A DNA stretch of 10,093 nt from Baffinella frigidus (GCA_026770585.1 MU646307.1:396903-406995); one strand, 5' to 3'; shown: positions 4,972 to 10,093, counted from the first letter of the stretch. The notes: a model not told the origin generated them from the letters alone. Numbers and translations are program-made.

Positions 4972-5141
4972 GTGACGCAACCTATAAATAGTTTTGTAAA
5001 GCAACTCGTTCTGGTACAAATTATAATAAAAAGGTCCATTTAAAACTAAAAAGGGCTCCAATTCCTTTTTAAACGAGGTCTTGTTTTATAATTTGTACCA
5101 GGAACGAGTTACTTTACAAAACTAATTATAGGTTGCGTCAC
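4972..5141. mobile_element. 170-bp AT-rich palindrome, probable MITE
   Basis: GTGACGCAACCTATAAATAG at the left is matched by the complement of CTAATTATAGGTTGCGTCAC at the right. The arms are about 56 bp, continuing through TTTTGTAAAG, AACTCGTT and GGTACAAATTATAA with few mismatches. The centre (5031-5085) is unpaired apart from AAAAAGG/CCTTTTT. No convincing target duplication is visible (AACA on one side, CCAA on the other), so the mobile-element label rests on shape only. Confidence 0.72.
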
Positions 5142-5370
5142 CAAGAACACGCCCAACTCAACAACGCCTCCAGCAACTCGGTTCGCTTGCCACACGGTGG
5201 ACTACGAACCTTCCATCAAAAGTCAACTTGCCTTGATGCAATTAACTTTCGAGATTTTCTGATGCAATTTGGTCACGTAACCCCCTGGAATCCAGGCCCA
5301 ACGAACCCCTCGAAGCCCACCGTGTGGGAGGAGTACGATAGTGTTGTGGAGAGTTGCAATGTGGTCACGG
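5142..5370 (+). CDS. Possible coding exon ending at a donor-like GT
   Basis: A plus-strand frame is open from the palindrome's right arm through 5370. It includes FLMQFGHVTPWNPGPTNPSK, then PTVWEEYDSVVESCNVVT, and is followed at 5371 by GTGAGG, a good 5' splice-site match. A similar stretch at 533-561 has mostly silent or conservative differences (SVAERCNVVT versus SVVESCNVVT) and similarity ends exactly at the donor, as would be expected for an exon edge. No family was recognised, no upstream acceptor is established, and the sample is short, so this is speculative. Confidence 0.2.
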
Positions 5371-5516
5371 TGAGGGCATGCCACGTCAGCGTGTGTTCAC
5401 TCACTATGTGTAAGATCTCTCTAGGCCCTGCTCCGCGCAGCCTCCTTGCGGGGGGGGGGGTCAGTGCGGTTGTGTCAATATCAATAAAACGCTCCTCGGC
5501 TAGGCGTGTGCCGCCG
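5371..5516. other. Spacer with dispersed 44-bp repeat, copy 2
   Basis: The segment 5391-5434 is the partner of 4876-4919. A G-tract lies at 5450-5460. Nothing else is recognised. Confidence 0.55.
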
Positions 5517-5705
5517 AAAGTGCCTTTCTGACTGGATAGGGCCGCGGTTGGCGCAGGATAGGGCGGCGGTTGGCAGGATAGGGTGGCAGTTGGCACAGGA
5601 TAGGGCGGCGGTTGGCGCAGGATAGGGCGGCGGTTGGCAGGATAGGGTGGCAGTTGGCACAGGATAGGGCGGCGGTTGGCAGGATACCAAAGTGCCTGTC
5701 TCACT
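5517..5705 (+). repeat. Minisatellite with 64-bp higher-order unit
   Basis: The array 5535-5682 is made of 20- and 22-bp units beginning GATAGGG. The order is A-B-C-A-B-C-B: A ends GGTTGGCGCAG (5535-5556, 5599-5620), B ends GGTTGGCAG (5557-5576, 5621-5640, 5663-5682), C ends CAGTTGGCACAG (5577-5598, 5641-5662). A, B and C together form a 64-bp super-unit present twice. The array is bracketed by AAAGTGCCTTTCTGACT at 5517 and AAAGTGCCTGTCTCACT at 5689. Open frames here are products of the repeat. Confidence 0.95.
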
Positions 5706-5825
5706 CACGCCGCGTCCCTAGAGCTACACGTCCACGGGGAGATGTTCGAGACTCCTGTCGCACGTCAAAACCAGCTTCTCTTGGGTCGCAGTGTTCTACA
5801 TCGCCCGTGCCGGGCAAACGCCACA
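5706..5825. other. Unclassified spacer
   Basis: No gene, repeat partner or stable hairpin was recognised. Confidence 0.4.
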
Positions 5826-6020
5826 GCAGCGAGCGAGCGAGCGAGCGAGCGAGCGAGCTAGATAGATGTAGAGAGCGCGCGCGAGCGAGCGAGCGAGCGA
5901 GCGAGAGCGATAGAGAGAGAGAGAGAGAGAGAGAGGTGAGCGGAGGTGGGAGGGATACCAGGTATGGCGGCGGTCTCGGGTCAAACGGCGACTGCGGGCG
6001 GGGCGGGGGCAAGGGAGGGG
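5826..6020 (+). repeat. Simple-repeat head plus conserved tail, copy 2
   Basis: Two (GAGC)n runs (about 5828-5860 and 5879-5904) and a (GA)n run to 5935 are followed by the same tail as at 4172-4258 (TATGGCGGCGGTCTCGGGTC and on). The simple-repeat head differs in length and interruptions, the tail is well conserved. Confidence 0.82.
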
Positions 6021-6303
6021 CGCCTTCAGGGCGCATGCCGTTCCTCCAGTCCCGTGGCGCCTGCTTCCCCCACCCACTTAGCAGCGACCCACGATATCTT
6101 CCCCCGGATTCTCGGGGAAAATGCGGTTGGAACCCAATGCAAATGGATAAGATTCTAGTACGACTCGTTTAGATGGACTGCATCCGTACAGACCTCGGTG
6201 GGTGCTAAGCGGCCTTCTTCCGCCGAGCCGCGCGCACACCTGTGTGCGCGAACTGTTCTGCTGCTCTCCACTCCCGCGAGATCCTGGCAAGACGATCAAT
6301 CTA
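6021..6303. other. Spacer with a perfect 9-bp inverted repeat
   Basis: CGCGCACAC at 6231-6239 pairs with GTGTGCGCG at 6242-6250. Otherwise no gene or repeat was recognised. Confidence 0.45.
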
Positions 6304-6443
6304 ATGCGGAAACGGTTTTAATTCAAACTTTTAATTCAGTGAAAATTTCTACACGAATGCTTTAATATTACTAGTACAACTCATGATGTGTAGTAAATTT
6401 CATTGCCATAAAGTTTTAAATTAAAATTGTTTCCCTATGAAAT
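6304..6443. mobile_element. AT-rich palindromic element, family 4, copy 2
   Basis: GGAAACGGTTTTAATTCAAA at the left pairs imperfectly with TTTAAATTAAAATTGTTTCC at the right; GAAAATTTCTACAC faces GTGTAGTAAATTTC nearer the centre. The core CTTTAATATTACTAGTAC is the complement of that in copy 1. Confidence 0.7.
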
Positions 6444-6539
6444 CAACCCTGAAGCCTGCACACTCAACCCGATCAGACGGGTTGCCCCACATGCGAAGGG
6501 CCACCCCCACATCACAAAGGGCAACCATTGATGTGGGAG
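6304..6539 (-). repeat. Diverged AT-rich repeat, copy 2 (inverted partner at 3362-3781)
   Basis: This copy contains the AT-rich palindrome at 6304-6443 and, on the minus strand upstream, GGGTTGAGTGTGC, GGGGCAACCCGTCTG and CCACATCAATGGTTGCCC. It has no insertion at GGGTTGA, which makes it the empty-site reference for the element at 3421-3588. Confidence 0.75.
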
Positions 6540-6696
6540 TGTGTGGGAGATTCCTCTTGCAAGAGCGCGGCCCACCGAGACAAAAGTCGAGAGTGGAACG
6601 TCTCAAAGCAAAAGTGGAACCTCTGTTAACTTAAGAAGTAACAGTGGATAACGAGGGGTGCCCCGCAGGAAGAGCGAGCAATCTTCGCTCTTCCTA
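6540..6696. other. Spacer ending in an 11-bp hairpin
   Basis: AGGAAGAGCGA (6667-6677) pairs perfectly with TCGCTCTTCCT (6685-6695) around a 7-base loop. There is no following T-run. It lies directly outside the inverted repeat that begins at 6697. Confidence 0.6.
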
Positions 6697-6798
6697 AAGG
6701 CTAGTCCGCACAGTAGAGGGGGGCTGTGTCGCACGGCCCTGCTACCCCCGGCCCTGTCTCTGGGGACCCCCCCTCTCTACGACGACTTCCCATGCGGT
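6697..6798 (+). repeat. Inverted terminal-type repeat, left copy of a 944-bp unit
   Basis: AAGGCTAGTCC, AGAGGGGGGCTGTGT and GGCCCTGCTACCCCCGGCCC, CTGTCTCTGGGG, GACGACTTCCC all recur in the same order on the minus strand of 7525-7640. Identity is high with small length differences in the C-tracts. Confidence 0.85.
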
Positions 6799-6813
6799 GT
6801 TCGCAGGCCGAGA

Positions 6814-6850
6814 GGCGATTGCATGGTGCACCAGGTGGTCTCACAGAATT
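6814..6850 (+). repeat. 37-bp direct repeat, copy 1
   Basis: GGCGATTGCATGGTGCACCA then GGTGGTCTCACAGAATT; copy 2 at 6957-6993 differs in one base (AGAATT versus AGCATT). The spacing is 143 bp. Confidence 0.93.
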
Positions 6851-6956
6851 GTATGACCTACGGGTCGCCCTACGGTAGGAGGTGGCTAGCAACTTCTTGT
6901 GGGTGTGGCCTATATATGATAGATGGACGGCTTATTTGGACGTGACGTAACTTTTT

Positions 6957-6993
6957 GGCGATTGCATGGTGCACCAGGTGGTCTCACAGCATT
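6957..6993 (+). repeat. 37-bp direct repeat, copy 2
   Basis: It matches 6814-6850 with one difference. Between the copies a TATATATGATAG stretch and CGTGACGTAAC occur; no function is assigned. Confidence 0.93.
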
Positions 6994-7346
6994 CCCAAAA
7001 CAAGGGGACGATTATTTGGTTCCCCAAAAAAACAAAGGGCCGATTATGTGATGGAACAATGATATGCAACATGGGGGGGACCTGTTTGCGGAGGCGCTTG
7101 CGACGAGCGCTCATGTCTTCGTTCGGATCCACTGCTTTAACCACGGCGATTGCCAACCCCCTTCTTGTGACCCCCCCCCTCTTGTGGACCACCTTGCTCT
7201 CGTCCTCCTCCTCGTCATCGTCCTCGTCCTCATCCCCATCCCCGCCCCGCCCCCCTGCAACTGCAACACGAACCACCATCAGAGTCATCGGCACACGCGT
7301 CGCACGATTCGTCGAGAAGGGGCCACGGCGGGTCATTAGTCAGCAT
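6994..7346. other. Interior of the inverted-repeat unit, with a CTC/CGT microsatellite
   Basis: 7196-7250 is a degenerate TCCTCG-type trinucleotide run. On the minus strand it reads as an Asp/Glu-rich stretch inside an open frame of 134 codons (7336-6932), but that frame also crosses the direct repeat and depends on the microsatellite. No protein family was recognised, so it is not called as a gene. Confidence 0.5.
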
Positions 7347-7382
7347 TTCAGGACGCAACGGTTCGTTTCCTGGTACTAAATG
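7347..7382 (+). repeat. Dispersed 36-bp repeat, copy 2
   Basis: TTCAGGACGCAACGGTTCGT then TTCCTGGTACTAAATG, matching 4811-4846 with four differences. Confidence 0.7.
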
Positions 7383-7524
7383 AGTGTGCGGTCCCACGTG
7401 AGAGGCAGCTCCTGGTCCTTTCCACGTCCGATTTGTTACTCCGATTTTCGGATCCGGGTACAAAATTTCAAACAAGACTTGTATCTGAAATCTGAAATTC
7501 CGACTTATGACCTGGCGTGGTCAC
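7383..7524. other. Unclassified spacer
   Basis: Nothing is recognised apart from a short TCTGAAATCTGAAATTCC doublet at 7483-7500. Confidence 0.4.
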
Positions 7525-7640
7525 ACGGGAAGTCGTCGCAGAGGGGGGGGTTCCCCAGAGACAGGGCCGGGGGTAGCAGGGCCTTGCAACACAGCCCCCC
7601 TCTTCTGTGCAACACAGCCCCCCTCTTCTGGACTAGCCTT
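7525..7640 (-). repeat. Inverted terminal-type repeat, right copy of a 944-bp unit
   Basis: The reverse complement of 6697-6798. It holds a 23-bp tandem duplication (7586-7608 and 7609-7630, beginning GCAACACAGCCCCCC) that the left copy lacks. Confidence 0.85.
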
Positions 7641-7976
7641 GGGATAGCCCCGCCCCGGGAACTCGGGAGAACCACACAAATGAGAGATGCGCGGGAACGA
7701 ACCACGTAAGATTGAGATTCGCGGGGCAGTTGGCGCACAAGTGGGGAGCCACCTCGGGCAAAAACGAAAATTGACCATCAATTTGACGAGATTCGCGGGT
7801 CTCATTTAGGACCTGTACCGAGAGTAATAAAGAAGAAGAAGAAGATTCGCACGGTTCACACGGGAAATTTGAAATTCGCGGGTACCAATTTGACGACCAA
7901 TTTGTCATACCAGGTGCCCGCGAATATGGCACATTGATCGTCAAAATTCACCTGGGGAGTCTCGTTGGGACGCAGA
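7641..7976. repeat. Spacer with recurring ATTCGCGGG and a hairpin
   Basis: ATTCGCGGG occurs near 7708, 7792 and 7874 on the plus strand and once on the minus strand ending at 7925; a variant ATTCGCACGG is at 7844. ATTCGCGGGTACC at 7874-7886 pairs with GGTGCCCGCGAAT at 7913-7925 with one mismatch. CAATTTGACGA occurs at 7779 and 7887. No coding sequence is supported. Confidence 0.6.
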
Positions 7977-8084
7977 CGTCTCTGGCTCCTCCTCCTCCTC
8001 CTCCTCCTCTGACGAGGAACTCTCTGCCTCCTCCTCCTCCTCGGTGCCCTTCTTCCCCGCGATCCTCCTCGGACTCTGCACCCG
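7977..8084. repeat. TCC-rich duplicated segment, copy 1 (uninterrupted)
   Basis: It holds a (TCC)7 run, GACGAGGAACTCTCTGCC, a second TCC run, then GATCCTCCTCGGACTCTGCA and CCCG. The second copy at 8190-8474 differs by a 6-bp indel, i.e. two codons, plus a MITE insertion. Read on the minus strand both copies give RVQSPRRI, then Glu-rich tracts around SSS and EPET, with a stop soon after. On the plus strand they give SGSSSSS, DEE and LLGLCTR. Either could be a remnant of an acidic or serine-rich protein; none is identified. Confidence 0.75.
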
Positions 8085-8189
8085 TGACCATAATCAGGTA
8101 TCTGTGCGAAAAAATACTACACAGCGGTCCACGTGTAAAGGACATGTAAAGTTAATTTTTTTAAAATAGTCACATTTCTAGCCTCGAGG
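8085..8189. other. AT-rich spacer between the two TCC-rich copies
   Basis: It contains AAAAAATACTACACAG, related to the GAAAATTACTACAC motif of the palindromes, and a T-run at 8155-8162. No gene is seen. Confidence 0.4.
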
Positions 8190-8249
8190 CGTCTCTGGCT
8201 CCTCCTCCTCTTCCGGTGACGAGGAAGTTTCTGCCTCCTCCTCCTCCTC

Positions 8250-8434
8250 GGCCACACGAGGCTATCCATGCGAACAGAATAAAAGAACATTTTAAAATTT
8301 GTGGGGAAACGATCACGTTTCCGCACGGATGTCCGTACGGAAACGTGATCAAATGCTGACTTTTGGCGTGTTTCCTGGGCAACAATCCAATAATCAACTT
8401 ATGGATCTGTTCGCATGGATAGCCTCGTGTGGGG
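8250..8434. mobile_element. MITE with perfect 27-bp inverted ends and GG duplication
   Basis: The element is 8252-8432 (181 bp). The ends begin CCACACGAGGCTATCC and are identical over 27 bp (8252-8278 and 8406-8432). GG flanks it at 8250-8251 and 8433-8434, while copy 1 of the host repeat has a single GG (CTCGGTGCCC at 8040-8049). The interior is not palindromic except for a hairpin at 8311-8350 (GATCACGTTTCCG facing CGGAAACGTGATC). A 2-bp non-TA duplication is unusual among known DNA transposons, so the exact cut sites could be shifted. Confidence 0.85.
8311..8350. repeat. 40-bp near-perfect hairpin inside the MITE
   Basis: GATCACGTTTCCGCACGGA faces TCCGTACGGAAACGTGATC with one mismatched position and a 2-base loop. 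Confidence 0.9.
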
Positions 8435-8494
8435 TGCCCGTTTCCCGCACGATCCTCCTCGGACTCTGCACCCGCCCGCCACCAGCATCGTTCT

Positions 8495-8642
8495 TATCTC
8501 AGAAAACGAGTTCTAAAACTCGTTTTCTTAAGTCAATTCCCTTACAATTTTGTCAACTTATGCGGAGAGTAAAGAATAAGTTGACGAATTTGTAGGGGAA
8601 TTGACTTAAGAAAACGAGTTTTAGAACTCGTTTTCTGAGATA
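8495..8642. mobile_element. Almost perfect palindromic MITE with TA borders
   Basis: The element is 8497-8640 (144 bp) between TA at 8495-8496 and 8641-8642. It begins TCTCAGAAAACGAGTT; the arms are about 65 bp with three mismatches, leaving about 14 bp in the centre. Each arm has its own small palindrome, GAAAACGAGTT facing AACTCGTTTTC, so it can fold into a cross of hairpins. The high arm identity suggests recent insertion or correction between arms. Confidence 0.9.
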
Positions 8643-8897
8643 AGTTCAGGAGGGGGCCCAAGCCCTTCACGCCATTCCTATAGGAATCTGGAACCCCCCA
8701 AAACACGAAAGAGACCGCGTGGGCCCCCTCTCGTTACCTCTTTAGTAGCTCTCTACTGGTAGCTTCCCTCTTTAGCAGCTAGCTCCTAAAGAGGTACTGT
8801 AGTAGCTAGCTACTCAAGAGGTAGTAAGGGTAGATACTTCCCTCTTCAGTAGGTAACTCGCTGCTCAGGGGGGGGGTAGTGAGGGCTTGTTCGTGAC
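8643..8897. repeat. Hairpin-rich spacer with AGCT-containing repeats
   Basis: AGGGGGCCCA (8651-8660) pairs with TGGGCCCCCT (8720-8729), enclosing ATTCCTATAGGAAT. From 8733 to 8870 the sequence consists of variants of CTCTTTAGTAGCT and its complement (AGAGGTA, AGCTAGCTACT), with CCTCTTTAGTAG, CCTCTTTAGCAG and CCTCTTCAGTAG at about 40-70 bp spacing. Many alternative hairpins are possible. A G-tract lies at 8869-8876. Confidence 0.65.
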
Positions 8898-8940
8898 ATG
8901 TGACATGCTTCTCCATGCCCTAGCCCTCAACCACGCACGA
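8898..8940 (+). repeat. 43-bp direct repeat, copy 1
   Basis: ATGTGACATGCTTCTCCATG and on; 40 of 43 positions match 9160-9202. Between the copies lies the family-2-like palindrome. Confidence 0.9.
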
Positions 8941-9012
8941 GGTTACGGCAAGGACCGAGCAGCGTGAAGGGTTTCCGGCGTCGCTCGCTCCGCCTGGATT
9001 AATAGGGTCATC

Positions 9013-9144
9013 GACTGAAAACCGGGTAGTTGGGCCTACGGTAGTGCCTACGGTAGGCCGTAGGGGCCTAGGGGGGGTCCTACCAAAAATCAGGTCCTAC
9101 GGGCCCTACGGCCTACCGTAGGCCTACCTACCCGGTTTTCAGTC
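9013..9144. mobile_element. Family-2-like palindromic element
   Basis: GACTGAAAACCGGGTAG at 9013 faces CTACCCGGTTTTCAGTC ending at 9144, continuing through GGGCCTACGGTAG. The right end is followed by CGTTCT and so resembles the AACGGACT tip of family 2, whereas the left side has TCATC there. Compared with family 2 the AAAAATGGGG box is AAAACCGGG. No TA borders are visible, so the ends may have been lost. Confidence 0.75.
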
Positions 9145-9159
9145 CGTTCTGATATGAAG

Positions 9160-9202
9160 ATGTGACATGCTTCTCCCTGCCCTAGCCCTCATCCACGAAC
9201 GA
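9160..9202 (+). repeat. 43-bp direct repeat, copy 2
   Basis: ATGTGACATGCTTCTCCCTG and on, matching 8898-8940 with three differences. Confidence 0.9.
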
Positions 9203-9228
9203 CGCCAGACGGGGCGAGCGCATCGGTG

Positions 9229-9275
9229 GTGTGCTGAGACTGAGAGGGCGTAGCCACATAGAGAGATACAGAGAT
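9229..9275 (+). repeat. 47-bp inverted repeat, left end of a 639-bp unit
   Basis: GTGTGCTGAGACTGAGAGGG then CGTAGCCACATAGAGAGATA. The reverse complement of 9821-9867 matches at 44 of 47 positions. No clear target duplication flanks the pair (GTG on the left, TCC on the right). Confidence 0.88.
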
Positions 9276-9316
9276 CATATGATGTATTTGTTAAGGACCG
9301 TTGAGCCGACCGACCT

Positions 9317-9377
9317 TAAGTTAACATTTCTTAGGTAAGTTAACATTTCTTAAGTGGCCGATTTCTTAAGTGGCCGA
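9317..9377 (+). repeat. Two short overlapping tandem repeats
   Basis: TAAGTTAACATTTCTTA at 9317-9333 and 9336-9352; then ATTTCTTAAGTGGCCGA at 9345-9361 and 9361-9377 with a 16-bp period. Confidence 0.93.
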
Positions 9378-9645
9378 GTGCATTGACTGCTGACAAGCCT
9401 AAACGTCATTCGGCAGACGGAGCCAGCGCAGCGTTGTCACGCAACGCATCACATTGCCCGGGTGCGCCCGACCCCCCCCCCCCCCGCATTTGCGCCAGTG
9501 ATCAGCATCAGCGCAAGTCAGCCTCCGCGCAACAGATGGCTGCAGGCAACACACGCGGGAATCCCGAAAGACGACATTCCAGCAGGTCTCCTTCGACCAA
9601 GGCGGGTGACGTGGCAAAGCCAAACAGGGGAAATCACAGGAGCAG
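9378..9645. other. Interior of the 639-bp unit, no gene recognised
   Basis: A C-tract lies at 9472-9485. An open frame of 178 codons (9383-9919) crosses this region but also runs through the tandem repeat and the right inverted repeat, has low-complexity composition, and overlaps other open frames on both strands. It is not called. Confidence 0.5.
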
Positions 9646-9707
9646 GAATTACCCGGGCAAAAGCGGGGTGGGTCGCGAATTACCTGGGCAAACGCGGGGT
9701 GGGGCGC
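9646..9707 (+). repeat. 31-bp tandem repeat, two units
   Basis: Units 9646-9676 and 9677-9707 begin GAATTACCCGGGCAAAAGCG and GAATTACCTGGGCAAACGCG, with few differences. Confidence 0.93.
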
Positions 9708-9820
9708 GGTGTGGGGGCGCAGCGGGAGCCCCCCTGCGAACATGTGCCATGATGCCTGCTGTCGCGGCCCGATCGGTACCCGCTCCTGCCAACATTCAGG
9801 CTTGTCACCAGTCAATAAAC

Positions 9821-9867
9821 ATCTCTCTATCTCTCTGTGTGGCCACGCCCTCTCAGTCTCAGCACAC
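9821..9867 (-). repeat. 47-bp inverted repeat, right end of a 639-bp unit
   Basis: Reverse complement of 9229-9275, three differences. Between 9708 and 9820 nothing else is recognised. Confidence 0.88.
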
Positions 9868-10093
9868 TCCCGCCCGGGAGGGCGGTTGTGAGTGTGCCGT
9901 GCGGACGTGGCAGTACTAGTTTGTGTGTTCCCTCAGGACGCGCCCGTACTAACCCAGGACGCGGCACGGGTGCCACGTCTCACGCGGCATGGGTGGCACG
10001 TCTCATCCTGGACACACCACGATGGCGAGCTTTGGACGTGGCTCGCGAGGACGCTACCTGACTCACTTGGCGAGAGGGGGGATGGCGCGGGGG
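9868..10093. repeat. GC-rich end of window with a 23-bp tandem repeat
   Basis: GCGGCACGGGTGCCACGTCT (unit 9961-9983) is followed by GCGGCATGGGTGGCACGTCT (unit 9984-10006). The rest has several short open frames on both strands without recognisable protein character. Confidence 0.6.

Larger units (their letters stand above)
8190..8474. repeat. TCC-rich duplicated segment, copy 2 (split by a MITE)
   Basis: 8190-8251 matches the first half of copy 1 and 8433-8474 the second half. Removing 8252-8434 restores a sequence colinear with 7977-8084 (102 versus 108 bp). Confidence 0.8.

Noticed and set aside
5612-6172. 186-codon open frame on the plus strand
   Set aside because: Most of it is the minisatellite and the (GAGC)n/(GA)n run, which stay open in several frames on both strands.
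6667-6695. Intrinsic terminator
   Set aside because: The 11-bp stem is perfect but no T-run follows on either strand, and no gene ends nearby.
6932-7336. Minus-strand acidic frame of 134 codons as a gene
   Set aside because: The acidic part is a trinucleotide run and the end is the 37-bp direct repeat; no family recognised. Kept only as a remark.
9383-9919. 178-codon open frame on the plus strand as a gene
   Set aside because: It crosses a C-tract, a 31-bp tandem repeat and the right inverted repeat, has overlapping open frames on both strands, and shows no recognisable domain. GC-rich DNA commonly gives such frames.

Overview
This window looks like repeat-dense, largely non-coding nuclear DNA from a eukaryote, most likely a protist, alga or plant. 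Three things suggest this. No continuous gene-like reading frame survives scrutiny. Several blocks carry degenerate 7-bp telomere-type repeats (TTTAGGG / TTCAGGG), a type known from plants, green algae, dinoflagellates and apicomplexans. Most of the recognisable structure consists of short palindromic elements with TA or 3-bp target duplications, which is the signature of MITEs (non-autonomous DNA transposons). I cannot name the species. No transposase, replicase, tRNA, rRNA or complete protein gene was recognised.

Layout. (1) 1-3142 is a cluster of eight complete copies and one half copy of a single 117-137 bp palindromic MITE (family 1). Its tips read CAGGGGTACCTCGCTC and each copy is bordered by TA. 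The cluster also holds two copies of a second palindromic family (family 2) and a 277-bp inverted segmental duplication (689-965 versus 2200-2476) that carries a family-1 element with its flanks. (2) 3143-6696 has an AT-rich diverged repeat in inverted orientation at both ends (3362-3781 and 6304-6539). Between them lie telomere-like 7-mers mixed with a GC-rich block repeated four times, a simple-repeat-plus-tail element present twice, a 170-bp palindrome and a minisatellite with higher-order structure. (3) 6697-7640 is a unit bounded by roughly 100-bp inverted repeats. (4) 7641-8642 holds two copies of a trinucleotide-rich, possibly protein-derived sequence, one interrupted by a MITE, followed by a nearly perfect 144-bp palindromic MITE. 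(5) 8643-10093 contains hairpin-rich DNA, a family-2 relative between two 43-bp direct repeats, a 639-bp unit with 47-bp inverted ends, and several short tandem repeats.

The most informative result is that the window contains its own controls. In at least two cases a MITE is present in one copy of a local duplication and absent from the other. This gives the element boundary and the target duplication directly (TGA for 3421-3588, GG for 8252-8432). These pairs, and the two duplicated copies of one family-1 insertion, allow a relative order of events to be inferred.

Possible coding remnants are weak and listed with low confidence: a minus-strand frame ending inside a family-1 MITE (1573-1719), a plus-strand frame ending at a splice-donor-like GTGAGG (about 5142-5370), and acidic/serine-tract sequence at 7977-8084 and 8190-8474. 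The remaining long open frames run through simple repeats or palindromes and were rejected.
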